Below the pieces are notes generated by a model. The model had not been told where the DNA came from. It made no database searches and saw only the letters and a program-made list of their open reading frames with translations. This document shows, one piece after another, positions 1 to 9,132 of a stretch of DNA of 58,384 nt; the first letter of the stretch is position 1, and each line of letters opens with the position of its first letter. Both the position numbers and the translations under genes were made by a program. Source of the stretch: Xanthomonas hortorum pv. cynarae (GTDB lineage: Bacteria > Pseudomonadota > Gammaproteobacteria > Xanthomonadales > Xanthomonadaceae); assembly GCF_002939985.1 (NCBI RefSeq), contig NZ_MDFM01000031.1:1-58384 (forward strand), given 5' to 3'.

Positions 1-2
1 TT

Positions 3-851
3 GGCCGGTTTGCACTTTGTCGTCTTCACGATCCTGATGCTTGGAAATGCAGCCGCTCTATTTCAAAGTTCATAACACGCTCTAATCAGATCCTTGCCAC
101 AAAGATCATCCTAGATTTTCGGCGTGTCCTTGCGGAGACGAAGAAGAAATACGCGAAGATCAGGGTTGCGCAGTTGTCTGACTGCGCTTTTCTTTGGTCG
201 TCAGACGCCAAGACAGTCTCCAAGGCTGGGAAGTTTCTGATGAGAGAGGCAGCTTCGAGGGGTCTTCTTTGCAGGGGCGGCCTAGCGTATGGCGATATTC
301 ATGAGCCTAACAAGCTCAACCAATCTCTCGGCGCGTTTGTTGTTGGTGATGCAGTGACTCGTGCTGCAAATAGCGAGTCAATGGGCAAAGGCATGCGCGT
401 TTTCACAGATGCGGAAACGGTCCATCACTTTTCTGAAAGCTGCCAGCACGAGGTGTTCAAGGAGCTTAAGAACTCGCTGACAGGAGAGATCGTTGACGAG
501 TGGAGTTGGTACGCGCTGTCCAGAGAGGAACTGGGTGCGGACAAATCAACTATGGCCGCTGCGCTGCTGAAGCTTGCGACCTGTCACGCCACTCTTCGGT
601 ACTCGCCGAAACTTGCATGGAGTGCGACAACCACTGAAGGTCTTCGTCAAATTTCGTGTTCCATTGCTGCCGTATCGGATCACATGTACGAGTTATCGGG
701 CGGGCGTAGTGATTTCGGGTTCACAGTTGACGGACTTATGCAGTCCGACATGAAGCGTTCGGATAAAACCGTAAGGATTGTCAGCAAAGATTTTGCACGC
801 GAACTCGTAGCCGCAAGGAGCCTCAGACGCACTAAGAGCAAGAAGGGCTGA
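3..851 (+). CDS. Class III nucleotide cyclase-like protein, partial at 5' end
   Basis: The frame is open from the window start to the stop at 849-851; the true start lies upstream (the first start-like codon in the window is a TTG at 174). Residues reading RGGLAYGDI, followed about 15 residues later by GAFVVGDAVTRAANSES, match the glycine-rich strand and second metal region of uncharacterised cyclase-like proteins related to class III adenylate/guanylate cyclases, the superfamily that includes Pycsar anti-phage cyclases. The preceding AQLSDCAFLW fits the core strand that usually reads FSDS in this group. The first metal-binding strand would lie left of the window. Frame 1 is also open at the very edge up to 75 and encodes a hydrophobic stretch, so a frameshift near 55-75 cannot be excluded. 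Substrate and partner are unknown. Confidence 0.5.
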   Translation, partial: GRFALCRLHDPDAWKCSRSISKFITRSNQILATKIILDFRRVLAETKKKYAKIRVAQLSDCAFLWSSDAKTVSKAGKFLMREAASRGLLCRGGLAYGDIHEPNKLNQSLGAFVVGDAVTRAANSESMGKGMRVFTDAETVHHFSESCQHEVFKELKNSLTGEIVDEWSWYALSREELGADKSTMAAALLKLATCHATLRYSPKLAWSATTTEGLRQISCSIAAVSDHMYELSGGRSDFGFTVDGLMQSDMKRSDKTVRIVSKDFARELVAARSLRRTKSKKG

Positions 852-1097
852 CACCTCGTTGCCGCGGATCTGTGGTCTTGGAATACGGGCGGCGCCCGCG
901 CAGTCTTGCATTGCTGGCCTGAATAGTGCAGGCCATCCGCTACATCGGCCAGCTGGAGGTAGCTTGCGGCAGATTCTTCGAACGACAGCTCTCGTGTCGG
1001 GCCATGCGCTGCTTACTCATCGATCAGGTATCAGTGAGCATGGGCATAGGTCAGCGACATATGCGGGTATCGCCCACCTACCTCATAGTAAAGCTGC

Positions 1098-2282
1098 CTA
1101 CTTCTGTGTCCGTAAACCTTCTAGATAGTCAGCCCAAGCCTGCATCATCTTTCGGCGCTCGGTGAGATGAGCTGTGCGGTTGTATGCCCTGCCATTTGGG
1201 TCACGCACAGCGTGTGCGAGCTGATGTTCGATGTAGTCGGGGCGGAAGCCAAGCACCTCATCCAAGATCGTACGAGCCATTGCGCGAAACCCGTGACCAG
1301 TCATCGTCTTTGAGTCGAACCCCATCCGCCTCAGGGCGGAATTAATAGTGTTATCGCTCATCGGCCTGCCTTTTCCATGAAGGCTAGGAAATACGAACTC
1401 GCTGCTCCTGGTAATAGGCTGAAGCTCACGAAGGATTTCGACTGCTTGCGAGGCAAGCGGGACAATATGTGGAGTACCTGTCTTGGACGCGACGTACCGC
1501 CACTCTCTTGCAGCAAGATCGATATTTTTCCATTTGGCGGTTCGCAATTCGCCAGGTCGCGCGAAGACCAGGGGCGCAAGCTTGAGAGCGGCGCATACAA
1601 CCGGGCTTCCTTCGTATCCCCACAAGGCCCGTAGCAGGGGCGCCACGGCAGTCGGCTCGGTCAAACTGGCGAAATTTTGCACCTTTGGGGTCTCTAGCGC
1701 GCCAAAAAGATCGGAGGCCGGGTCGCGCTCAGCCTTGCCCACGGTGATGGCGTAGCGAAACACCATGCTGGCAATACTTCGAGCGCGATGTGCCGTCTCG
1801 ATGGCACCACGCATTTCTATCTTGCGCAGAACCGCCAGAAGTTCCGGTGCAGATATCTCAGCGATAGGCCTATGACCGAGGTAGGGGTTGAGGTCCTTTT
1901 CGACGATCCTGCCATTGCGCTTCATCGTCAGGGCGGAATTCTTCTTGGCATGTAGCTCCAGAAGCTCCGCAGCGACAACCGCAAAGCTGAGCTGGGACCG
2001 GTCAACGCCAACCAGCCTGTCGAGCCTTCTCTTCTCCCCTGGGTCGATGCCTGACCGAATGACTTTCCGTGCCTCCAGATGCTGCGCTCGCGCCTCTGCC
2101 AGGCTGACCTCTGGGTAGACCCCTAGTGCCAAGCGTTTCTCCTTTCCGCCGAATCGATACTTCCATCGCCAGAGCTTGGCGCCTTTCGGTGAGATCTCGA
2201 CGTACAGGCCGCCGCCATCGAACAGCCTCACCGGCTTGATAGCGGGCTTTGCACTACGTATTGCAGCATCACTTAGGGGCAT
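1098..2282 (-). CDS. P4-type tyrosine integrase (site-specific recombinase)
   Basis: 394 aa, the usual size of P4/phage-type island integrases. The N-terminus has the DUF4102 arm-binding signature (LFDGGGLYVEISPKGAKLWR, then LALGVYPEVSLAEAR). The C-terminal catalytic domain shows Arg in ARPGELRTAKW, His-x-x-Arg in GHGFRAMARTIL, a second His in HQLAHAVRD and the nucleophilic Tyr in GRAYNR. The start at 2282 gives MPLSDAAIRSAKP, typical for the family; an in-frame upstream start at 2321 adds 13 atypical residues. It stands 164 bp from the tRNA-Arg and presumably recombines at the tRNA 3' end. The gene looks intact. Confidence 0.93.
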   Translation of the reverse strand: MPLSDAAIRSAKPAIKPVRLFDGGGLYVEISPKGAKLWRWKYRFGGKEKRLALGVYPEVSLAEARAQHLEARKVIRSGIDPGEKRRLDRLVGVDRSQLSFAVVAAELLELHAKKNSALTMKRNGRIVEKDLNPYLGHRPIAEISAPELLAVLRKIEMRGAIETAHRARSIASMVFRYAITVGKAERDPASDLFGALETPKVQNFASLTEPTAVAPLLRALWGYEGSPVVCAALKLAPLVFARPGELRTAKWKNIDLAAREWRYVASKTGTPHIVPLASQAVEILRELQPITRSSEFVFPSLHGKGRPMSDNTINSALRRMGFDSKTMTGHGFRAMARTILDEVLGFRPDYIEHQLAHAVRDPNGRAYNRTAHLTERRKMMQAWADYLEGLRTQK

Positions 2283-2379
2283 GGGGGCATCCGTATCCGT
2301 GCTGGGGGCTGATGCCCCCATTTATGCCCCCGATCAGCCTGGATTTCAATGGATCATGGCGGACCTAGCAGGACCTTCA

Positions 2380-2410
2380 GACAACAAAAAACCCCTGATT
2401 TCTCAGGGGT
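2380..2410 (-). terminator. Rho-independent terminator of the tRNA-Arg transcript
   Basis: Perfect 8-bp inverted repeat ACCCCTGA (2391-2398) / TCAGGGGT (2403-2410) with a 4-nt loop. Read on the minus strand it is followed by six T residues (the A run at 2385-2390). It lies just downstream of the tRNA-Arg gene. Confidence 0.8.
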
Positions 2411-2445
2411 TCTGGACTTTCTTGGATGTCCCTGGAGGGTTCATC

Positions 2446-2522
2446 TGGTGCGCCCGGAGGGATTCGAACCCCCGACCAATGGCTTCGGAAGCCACTACTC
2501 TATCCGGCTGAGCTACGAGCGC
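2446..2522 (-). tRNA. tRNA-Arg (anticodon CCG)
   Basis: The minus strand folds into a full cloverleaf: acceptor GCGCTCG pairing with CGGGCGC (one G-U), TA, D arm with AGCTC, anticodon stem GTGGC/GCCAT around loop TTCCGAA giving anticodon CCG, T arm with GGTTCGAATCC, discriminator A and an encoded CCA (2446-2448). It decodes CGG. Its 3' end faces the adjacent integrase and is the likely attachment site of the island. Confidence 0.97.
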
Positions 2523-2750
2523 CTGGCCGCGCATTATGCCAGAACAGGCGCCCAGGTGACGGCCTGGAGGGGTCCAGCCAGTGGGAAACGGCCGGAGCAC
2601 GCGGCGCTGGCCCGGCCAGCGGCCATGCCGGCCCATCTTCGCCCAGACCATTGGCTCATGGCCGCGCCACGCACGGCGCGCATCGGCGGCAGGGCTCGAC
2701 CACCGGCCAGCGCATGACCGCATCCAAGCCGCGCTGCTACCCTTTGCGGT

Positions 2751-3656
2751 ATGAGCAAGCATGGTGTCGAACACGTGCCCGTTGCGGCCGCGCTGACCTG
2801 GCCGCAGCGACTGGGCCAGTACTGGAAGTTGATCCGCGGCGATCGCCCGATCGGCAGCCTGTTGCTGCTGTGGCCCACCTGGTGGGCGCTGTGGCTGGCT
2901 GCCGATGGCCTGCCGCCGTTATGGACGCTGTGCGTGTTCACCGCCGGGGTCTGGCTGACCCGCTCGGCCGGTTGCGTGATCAACGACTACGCCGACCGCT
3001 GGCTGGACCCGCACGTGGAGCGCACCAAGTCGCGTCCGCTGGCCACCGGTGCGGTATCCGGGCGCGAGGCGCTGTGGGTGTTCGTGGTGCTGATGCTGGT
3101 GGCGTTCGCGCTGGTGCTCACGCTCAACTGGCTGACCGTGGCGCTGAGCGTGCCCGGCGTGTTCCTGGCCGCCAGCTATCCCTATCTCAAGCGCCACACC
3201 CACCTGCCCCAGGTCTATCTGGGCATGGCCTTCGGCTGGGGCATCCCGATGGCCTTCGCTGCAGTGCAAGGCAGCGTGCCACTGCTGGCCTGGCTGCTGT
3301 ACGCGGCCAACATTCTGTGGGCCACCGCATACGACACCTGGTACGCCATGGTCGACCGCGAAGACGACATCCGCATCGGCAGCAAGTCGACCGCCATCCT
3401 GTTCGGCGAGTTCGATCTGGTTGCACAAGGCGTGCTGTATGCATTGATGTTCGCGGCCCTGGTGCTGGTGGGCCTACGTGCCGGACTCGCTACCGCTTAC
3501 TGGGCCGGGCTGGGCATCGCCGCGCTGCTGGTGGCCTACGAATTCCGCATCGCCCGCCACCGCGAACGCGGCCCCTGCTTCCGCGCCTTCCTGCACAACA
3601 ACTGGGTAGGCCTGGCGATCTTCGTCGGCATCGCCGCGGCGCTGGCATTGCGCTGA
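2751..3656 (+). CDS. ubiA: 4-hydroxybenzoate octaprenyltransferase
   Basis: 301 aa integral membrane prenyltransferase that attaches the polyprenyl tail to 4-hydroxybenzoate, the first membrane step of ubiquinone synthesis. It has both aspartate-rich prenyl-diphosphate motifs: [19 protein letters not shown] at residues 78-96 and [11 protein letters not shown] at 195-205, plus about eight hydrophobic helices. Length matches the family. It stands alone, ending against an inverted-repeat element and the convergent comF-like gene. Confidence 0.95.
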   Translation: MSKHGVEHVPVAAALTWPQRLGQYWKLIRGDRPIGSLLLLWPTWWALWLAADGLPPLWTLCVFTAGVWLTRSAGCVINDYADRWLDPHVERTKSRPLATGAVSGREALWVFVVLMLVAFALVLTLNWLTVALSVPGVFLAASYPYLKRHTHLPQVYLGMAFGWGIPMAFAAVQGSVPLLAWLLYAANILWATAYDTWYAMVDREDDIRIGSKSTAILFGEFDLVAQGVLYALMFAALVLVGLRAGLATAYWAGLGIAALLVAYEFRIARHRERGPCFRAFLHNNWVGLAIFVGIAAALALR

Positions 3657-3700
3657 CGCGAAACGGCTTGGCGCCACTTGTCAGGTGCCTGCTTCGGTGG

Positions 3701-3817
3701 GAGGCGACAGCGCGACCGGGAATCGGCTACTCGGCTCGGTCAGACATCCTGTCTGACTCGCCGCCGCGGCACATCCCTGTGCCGCTCTCCGCCAATCCCC
3801 GGTCACGCTGTCGCTTC
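3701..3817. repeat. Four-way-junction palindromic element between convergent genes
   Basis: An outer imperfect palindrome (left arm 3701-3727, right arm 3791-3817) encloses two perfect hairpins: GTCAGACA-tcc-TGTCTGAC around 3739-3757 and GCGGCACA-tccc-TGTGCCGC around 3765-3784. The outer arms share GCGACAGCG/CGCTGTCGC and GACCGGG/CCCGGTC with only a few mismatches, mostly G-U compatible. It fills the gap between ubiA and the convergent comF-like gene and could act as a bidirectional terminator or be a mobile palindromic repeat. Confidence 0.75.
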
Positions 3818-3923
3818 GGCAGGTCATTTTCATGACTTAGGTGGGCTCGCGACTTGATGACCAGTCGCATCAAACAGTGCGGGCGAAGCCTCACGGTGCA
3901 GGCTACAACGCGTAAGCCAAGCC

Positions 3924-4655
3924 TCACGGCACCCGCGCGCATACCCACGCATCCACCCGCTGCACACCCGCGCGCCGCAAGGCCTGCGCCGCCGCATGCA
4001 GCGTGGCACCGGTCGTCATCACGTCGTCCACCAACGCCACATGCGCTGGCAACACGCCGCGCGCCACGAACGCATCCCGCACATTGCGTTGGCGTTCGTC
4101 CGCATCCAGCTCCGATTGCGGTGCGGTCTCCCGCACGCGGCGCAATAACGGCAGGCAGGGCAACCGCAGCACGCGGCCAATCGGTTTGGCCAGCTCCAAC
4201 GCCTGGTCGTAGCCGCGCTGGCGCAGGCGCTGCCGATGCAGGCTCACCGGCACCAGCGCCTGTGGGCGCGGCAAGTCCGCACAGCGCTTGGCCATCAACT
4301 CACTGAGCAAGCGCCCGGCCGGTAGATCCTGATGAAACTTGAAACGCCGCAGCAAGCCATCCACCGGCCAGCGATAGGTGAAGCACGCATGCACGCGCTG
4401 CAGCGGTGGCGGGTGCTGCAGGCAGTGTCCGCATCGCAGCGCCCCATCGGAAACATATAACTGCGTCGCGCAACACAGGCAGGCGTGGCCGTGATCCGGC
4501 AGGGCGGCGCGGCATGCCGGGCACAGATCGCAATCGGCAGTGCCGGCCTCTGCACAGACCAGGCACACGCTCGGCAGCAGCAACCGCAACACCCGTTGCG
4601 GCCACCTGTAAACCGAGCGCACCCCATCGAAGTTGACAGCCTCTTGCATGCTCAC
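3924..4655 (-). CDS. comF: ComF family protein (phosphoribosyltransferase-like)
   Basis: 243 aa. The N-terminal third has cysteine pairs (C31/C34, C42/C45/C48, C59-C62, C75/C78) that form the zinc-finger-like part of ComF/GntX proteins. The C-terminus carries the PRPP-binding loop [14 protein letters not shown] at about 206-219. ComF is known for DNA uptake in natural transformation. ATG codons at 4655 and 4649 are both possible starts. It is divergent from bioB, and a candidate bio operator lies inside its 5' coding part. Confidence 0.85.
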   Translation of the reverse strand: MSMQEAVNFDGVRSVYRWPQRVLRLLLPSVCLVCAEAGTADCDLCPACRAALPDHGHACLCCATQLYVSDGALRCGHCLQHPPPLQRVHACFTYRWPVDGLLRRFKFHQDLPAGRLLSELMAKRCADLPRPQALVPVSLHRQRLRQRGYDQALELAKPIGRVLRLPCLPLLRRVRETAPQSELDADERQRNVRDAFVARGVLPAHVALVDDVMTTGATLHAAAQALRRAGVQRVDAWVCARVP

Positions 4656-4662
4656 CAGACTG
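4606..4662 (+). promoter_or_regulatory. Candidate bioB promoter with BirA-like operator
   Basis: Half-site CTGTAAACC (4606-4614) and inverted half AGTTGACAG (4631-4639) are separated by 16 bp; this resembles the BirA operator form TTGTAAACC-N14/16-GGTTTACAA with 7 of 9 symmetric positions. The right half contains a perfect -35 hexamer TTGACA (4634-4639), and CAGACT at 4657-4662 sits at 17 bp spacing as a weak -10. bioB starts 37 bp further on. Inferred from sequence only. Confidence 0.35.
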
Positions 4663-4698
4663 CCTGCCTTCCAAGCCGCTGACTGTCAGGAAACCCCG

Positions 4699-5733
4699 AT
4701 GTCTGTTGTCGTACGCCATGACTGGGATCGCAAAGAGCTGCAGGCGCTGTTCGATCTGCCGTTTCCGGAGCTGCTGCACCGCGCCGCCAGCGTGCATCGC
4801 GAACACTTCGATCCGGCGGAAGTACAGGTCTCCACGCTGTTGTCGGTCAAGACCGGCGGCTGCCCGGAAGACTGCGCGTACTGCCCGCAGGCGCAGCGCT
4901 ACGACACCGGCGTGACCGCGCAGAAGCTGATGGAGACCGAAGAAGTCGTCGCCAAGGCGCGGCAGGCCAAGGCCGCCGGCGCCTCGCGCTTCTGCATGGG
5001 CGCGGCCTGGCGCTCGCCCAAGGAGCGCGACATCCCCAAGGTCGCGGCGATGATCCGCGAGGTCAAAGCAATGGGCCTGGAGACCTGCGCCACGCTCGGC
5101 ATGCTCGACGCCGGCCAGGCGCGCGCGCTCAAGGACGCCGGGCTGGACTACTACAACCACAATCTGGACACCGCGCCGGATTACTACGATTCCATCATCC
5201 ACACCCGCCAGTACCAGGACCGCCTGAACACCCTGGAGCACGTGCGCGATGTGGGCCTGAAGACCTGCTGCGGCGGCATCGTCGGCATGGGCGAAACCCG
5301 CGAGCACCGCGTCGGCTTGCTGCTGGCGCTGGCCACGCTGCCGTCGCATCCGGATTCGGTGCCGATCAACCAACTAGTGCAGGTCGCCGGCACGCCGTTG
5401 CATGGCACCCAGCAACTGGACCCGTTCGAGTTCGTGCGCATGATCGCGGTCGCCCGCATCGCCATGCCCAAGTCGATGGTGCGCCTGTCTGCAGGCCGCG
5501 AAGCGATGAGCGACGAACTGCAGGCGCTGTGTTTCCTGGCCGGTGCCAATTCGATCTTCTACGGCGAAAAACTGCTGACCACCGGCAACCCGGATACCGA
5601 ACGCGACCAGGCCCTGTTTCAGCGTCTGGGCCTGCGCCCGATGCAGATCACCGTCGACGCCGCCGACCACGACCACCCCGGCACCGTGCATGCGGACATC
5701 ACCCGCGACGCGGCCTGCGAACACGCCGCGTAA
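4699..5733 (+). CDS. bioB: Biotin synthase
   Basis: 344 aa radical-SAM enzyme that inserts sulfur into dethiobiotin, the last step of biotin synthesis. The CxxxCxxC cluster motif [12 protein letters not shown] (Cys 55, 59, 62) binds the 4Fe-4S cluster; [11 protein letters not shown] and [12 protein letters not shown] are family motifs contributing ligands of the second cluster. The start at 4699 (MSVVVRHDW) follows AGGAAA at a suitable distance; an upstream in-frame ATG at 4633 would overlap comF and lacks conservation. First gene of a biotin cluster with bioF, bioH and bioC. Confidence 0.97.
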   Translation: MSVVVRHDWDRKELQALFDLPFPELLHRAASVHREHFDPAEVQVSTLLSVKTGGCPEDCAYCPQAQRYDTGVTAQKLMETEEVVAKARQAKAAGASRFCMGAAWRSPKERDIPKVAAMIREVKAMGLETCATLGMLDAGQARALKDAGLDYYNHNLDTAPDYYDSIIHTRQYQDRLNTLEHVRDVGLKTCCGGIVGMGETREHRVGLLLALATLPSHPDSVPINQLVQVAGTPLHGTQQLDPFEFVRMIAVARIAMPKSMVRLSAGREAMSDELQALCFLAGANSIFYGEKLLTTGNPDTERDQALFQRLGLRPMQITVDAADHDHPGTVHADITRDAACEHAA

Positions 5734-5830
5734 CCGGAAATCCTTCGCCCGGCACCGATCGTCGGTGCCGGCTGGGCGCGCTGAGCTGCGCACGCTACGC
5801 TAGCGGCCCTTCCCGCCGTTGAACGACTCC

Positions 5831-7036
5831 ATGGCTCGCCCCGATCTGCACGAACGGATTTCGTCGCTGCGCAAGTTGCGTGTGGCCCAGGAACGGGTCC
5901 GGGTGCGGCGCCAGGTGGGCCGCCGCGATGGCGTGCGTCTGGAAATCGATGGCCGCTGGCTGACCGGTTTTTGCTCCAACGACTATCTGGGTCTGTCGCA
6001 GCAGTTCGAAGTGGTCGCCGCGTTGCAGGACGCCGCCGCGCGCGATGGTGCCGGCGCCACCGCCTCGCATCTGATCTGCGGCCACCACACCGCGCATGAA
6101 ACGCTCGAACGCGAGATCGCCGACTGGCTCGGCTATCCCTCGGCGCTGTTGTTCGGCAGCGGCTTCATCGCCAATCTGGCGGTACAGCAGGCCTTGCTCA
6201 GCGAAGAAGACGATGTCTGCGTGCAGGACCGGCTCAATCACGCCAGCCTGCTCGATGCCACACGCCTGGCCGGCTGCCGGCTGCGGCGGTATCCGCATCT
6301 GGATGTGGAAGGTGCGATGCGTCAGCTCAAGGGCGCACCCGAGGGCGCGGCGATGCTGGCCAGCGATGGCGTTTTCAGCATGGATGGTGACGTTGCGCCG
6401 CTGCGTGCATTGAGTCTGGTCGCGCGCATGCAGGAAGCGCTGTTCTACGTCGACGATGCGCATGGCGTGGGCGTGCTCGGCCCGCAAGGGCGCGGTTGCG
6501 TTGCCGATGCGGGGCTTGGCGTGGCCGAAGTCCCGCTGCAATTGGTGACCCTGGGCAAGGCGCTCGGTGGCTATGGCGCGGTGGTGGTCGGCGACGAAGC
6601 GCTGGTGCGCCATCTGGCCGAAACCGCGCGCCCGTACATCTACACCACCGCGCTGCCGCCGGCACAGGTCGCCGCGACCCTGGCGGCCGTGCGCCTGGCG
6701 CGGCGCGACGACTGGCGGCGGGCGCGGCTGACCGAATTGATCGGCAGTTTTCGCGATGGCGCGCGCCGGTATGGCTTCGAACTGATGGCCTCCGATACAC
6801 CGATCCAGCCCTTGCTGTGCGGCGAAGAATCCACGGTGATGGCGATGTCCGCTGCGCTGGAACAGGCCGGCTTTCTGATCGGTGCGATCCGCCCGCCCAC
6901 CGTGCCCGAAGGCAAGGCGCGCTTGCGCATCACCCTATCTGCATTGCACACGCCACAACAGGTGCAGACGTTGATCGAAGCCCTGGTGCAGGCCCGCGAT
7001 GTGGTGAGCCGGCAACCGCTGCGCGCCTCCGCCTGA
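5831..7036 (+). CDS. bioF: 8-amino-7-oxononanoate synthase
   Basis: 401 aa PLP enzyme condensing pimeloyl-ACP with L-alanine. Visible motifs are FCSNDYLGL near residues 47-55, the aspartate motif VDDAHGVG at 207-214 and the PLP lysine K243 in [10 protein letters not shown]. The ATG at 5831 ([10 protein letters not shown]) is preferred to the TTG at 5819. It follows bioB by 97 bp in the same direction and precedes bioH. Confidence 0.96.
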   Translation: MARPDLHERISSLRKLRVAQERVRVRRQVGRRDGVRLEIDGRWLTGFCSNDYLGLSQQFEVVAALQDAAARDGAGATASHLICGHHTAHETLEREIADWLGYPSALLFGSGFIANLAVQQALLSEEDDVCVQDRLNHASLLDATRLAGCRLRRYPHLDVEGAMRQLKGAPEGAAMLASDGVFSMDGDVAPLRALSLVARMQEALFYVDDAHGVGVLGPQGRGCVADAGLGVAEVPLQLVTLGKALGGYGAVVVGDEALVRHLAETARPYIYTTALPPAQVAATLAAVRLARRDDWRRARLTELIGSFRDGARRYGFELMASDTPIQPLLCGEESTVMAMSAALEQAGFLIGAIRPPTVPEGKARLRITLSALHTPQQVQTLIEALVQARDVVSRQPLRASA

Positions 7037-7163
7037 GGGCGGCGATCGAAACGGCGGCACATTAGCGGGACCGCGCAACCGGTGCTCGAGCTAGTAGCAT
7101 GGACCGCCTAACCATTGCAGCACTGAGCACGCAGTCCACGCCGAGCTGACACATGCTGGATCA

Positions 7164-7193
7164 CTGGTGCTGGTGCTGGTGCTGGTGCTGGCG
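7164..7193 (+). repeat. CTGGTG hexamer tandem repeat
   Basis: Four exact CTGGTG units followed by one CTGGCG unit, in the gap between bioF and bioH. No function is evident; such a tract can vary in copy number between strains. Confidence 0.85.
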
Positions 7194-7330
7194 CGGACAT
7201 GCGCGCACGTACTGGCTCGCACCCAGGATCAATGCGCCACGCGCAAGCTTCATGCACCGACTCAAGACTCACCGCTCCTCCCGCGCGGATCTGTGCACGC
7301 CGATCCGTGCCGATCGGCGACAATGCGCGC

Positions 7331-8092
7331 ATGCATATCGACGTCATCGGCCACGGGCCTGCGCTGGTTCTTCTGCACGGTTGGGCGCTGCACGGCGGCG
7401 TGTTTGCGCCACTGGTGGAGCGACTGGCGCCGCACTATCAACTGCATCTGGTAGATCTGCCCGGGCACGGTTTCAGCCGCGACGACAGCACGCCATTGGC
7501 GCTGCCGTACGTGGTCGCCGCAATCGCTGCGGCAACGCCGCCGGCAGTGTGGATCGGCTGGTCGTTGGGCGGCTTGTTCGCGCTGCATGCCGCCGCCACC
7601 CAACCGCAGGTACGCGGGCTGGCGATGATCGCGGCCACGCCGCGCTTCGTGAAAGGCTCCGATTGGAGCGACGCGGTCGAACGCGAGGTGTTCGCGCAAT
7701 TCGGCCAGGACTTGTCGCGCGATTATCGCGGCACCCTGGAGCGCTTTCTGGCGCTGGACACGCTGGGCTCGGCGCATGCCCGCGCCGAGCTGCGCAGCCT
7801 GCGCGAGACGCTGGTTGCGCGCGGCGAGCCAGCCGCCGACGCCTTGCAACAAGGCCTGAGCCTGCTGGAACGCACCGACCTGCGCCGCGCGCTGCCGCAC
7901 TTGGCCCGCCCCAGCCTGTGGATTGCCGGCCAACGCGATCGCCTGGTTCCGGCAGCCGGCATGCACGCGGCTGCGGCGCTGGCCCCGCACGCGCAAGCAC
8001 TCACCATCGCCGGCGGCGGACACGCGCCATTTCTCGGCCACGCCGATCAAGTGAGCGAGGCGCTGCAACGCTTCGTTGCGTCCGTGCCGTGA
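7331..8092 (+). CDS. bioH: Pimeloyl-ACP methyl ester carboxylesterase
   Basis: 253 aa alpha/beta hydrolase that removes the methyl group from pimeloyl-ACP methyl ester, releasing the substrate for BioF. The oxyanion region LLHGWALHG is at 14-22, the nucleophile elbow GWSLGG (Ser79) follows, and GQRDRLVP and GGGHAPFLGH near the C-terminus carry the Asp and His of the triad. The ATG at 7331 begins MHIDVIGHG, matching the family; the long upstream extension of the frame (from 7199) looks non-coding. It partners with bioC downstream. Confidence 0.93.
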   Translation: MHIDVIGHGPALVLLHGWALHGGVFAPLVERLAPHYQLHLVDLPGHGFSRDDSTPLALPYVVAAIAAATPPAVWIGWSLGGLFALHAAATQPQVRGLAMIAATPRFVKGSDWSDAVEREVFAQFGQDLSRDYRGTLERFLALDTLGSAHARAELRSLRETLVARGEPAADALQQGLSLLERTDLRRALPHLARPSLWIAGQRDRLVPAAGMHAAAALAPHAQALTIAGGGHAPFLGHADQVSEALQRFVASVP

Positions 8093-8136
8093 GCGGATCG
8101 CCGATCATGCCAACTCACTGATCGAGGGAGCAGCGC

Positions 8137-8919
8137 ATGGACTTGGGCATCGCCGGACGTTGGGCACTGGTCTGCGCCGCCAGCAAAGGCTTGGGGCTGG
8201 GCTGCGCACACGCGCTCGCCAGCGAAGGCGTCAACGTGGTGATCGTCGCGCGCGGCCGCGATGCCTTGACGCAGGCCGCCGATGCGTTGCGCGCACTGCC
8301 AGGTGCCGGCGAGGTGCGCAGCGTGGTGGCCGATATCGCCACGCCGCAAGGACGCACCGATGCGCTTGCCGCTTGCCCGCAGGTCGACATCCTGATCAAC
8401 AACGCCGGCGGCCCGCCGCCAGGCGATTTTCGGCAGTGGGAGCGCGAGGACTGGTTGCGCGCACTGGATGCCAACATGCTGGCGCCGATCGAACTGATCC
8501 GCGCCAGCGTCGATGCAATGCGCGCACGGCGCTTCGGCCGCATCGTCAACATCACCTCCAGCGCAGTGAAGGCGCCGATCGACATCCTGGGCCTGTCCAA
8601 CGGCGCGCGTGCCGGCCTCACCGGCTTCGTCGCCGGGCTGGCGCGCAGCACGGTCGCCGATAACGTCACCATCAACAATCTGCTGCCCGGCCAGTTCGCC
8701 ACCGACCGGCTGCGCGGCAACTTCGCCGCGATCGCGCAACAGCAAGGCGGCACCGCCGAGGACGTCGCCGAGCGCAAGCGCGCGGGCATCCCGGCCGGGC
8801 GCTTCGGCGAGCCGGACGAATTCGGCGCGGCCTGCGCATTCCTGTGCGGCGCGCAGGCCGGCTACATCACCGGGCAGAACCTGCTGATCGACGGCGGCAG
8901 CTACCCGGGCACGTTCTAG
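8137..8919 (+). CDS. SDR family oxidoreductase in the biotin cluster, atypical active site
   Basis: 260 aa Rossmann-fold short-chain dehydrogenase. The cofactor loop reads CAASKGLG (13-20), followed by the NNAG motif (88-91) and ITSSA (catalytic Ser about 141). The usual YxxxK is missing: at the expected place the sequence is LGLSNGARAG, so Tyr is replaced by Ser/Leu and Lys by Arg. The fold is therefore clear but classical SDR catalysis is doubtful. ATG at 8137 follows GGGAG. It lies between bioH and bioC on the same strand. Its reaction is unknown; a role in biotin or fatty acid metabolism is only suggested by position. Confidence 0.85.
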   Translation: MDLGIAGRWALVCAASKGLGLGCAHALASEGVNVVIVARGRDALTQAADALRALPGAGEVRSVVADIATPQGRTDALAACPQVDILINNAGGPPPGDFRQWEREDWLRALDANMLAPIELIRASVDAMRARRFGRIVNITSSAVKAPIDILGLSNGARAGLTGFVAGLARSTVADNVTINNLLPGQFATDRLRGNFAAIAQQQGGTAEDVAERKRAGIPAGRFGEPDEFGAACAFLCGAQAGYITGQNLLIDGGSYPGTF

Positions 8920-9132
8920 AGCGCGTTGGCCATGCGGAAGTTGTGGCGACCGCAGCGGACGTCGCGGTTGTTTTCGGCCACGACCCGGCTTGTCGAAACA
9001 CAGTGCCGGTCCGTTGCGGTCGCCACGCAGTCGCTGGCAGAGCGACCGCTTGCAGAGCTCTCCAGGCCGATTGCCACGCCACACCACACATCGATTCCCT
9101 CCGCCGCGCGCAGCGGCGACAATAGCCCCGCA

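Larger units (their letters stand above)
1..2449. mobile_element. Right end of a tRNA-Arg-borne genomic island
   Basis: A P4-type tyrosine integrase (1098-2282) lies directly beside a tRNA-Arg gene and reads away from it, the standard layout of an integrative element that uses the 3' end of a tRNA as attachment site. The island extends leftwards out of the window and carries a cyclase-like gene here. The second att copy, which would repeat part of the tRNA 3' end near 2446-2490, is not in the window, so the exact left border cannot be given. Confidence 0.65.

Noticed and set aside
1..75. Frame 1 at the window edge encoding LHFVVFTILMLGN
   Set aside because: It resembles the first strand of cyclase-like proteins but lacks the expected Asp and stops at 75; too short to call a frameshift.
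2426..3835. 469-codon plus-strand frame over tRNA and ubiA
   Set aside because: Shadow of ubiA in another frame, with Arg/Gly/Pro-rich composition typical of high-GC antisense or off-frame reading.
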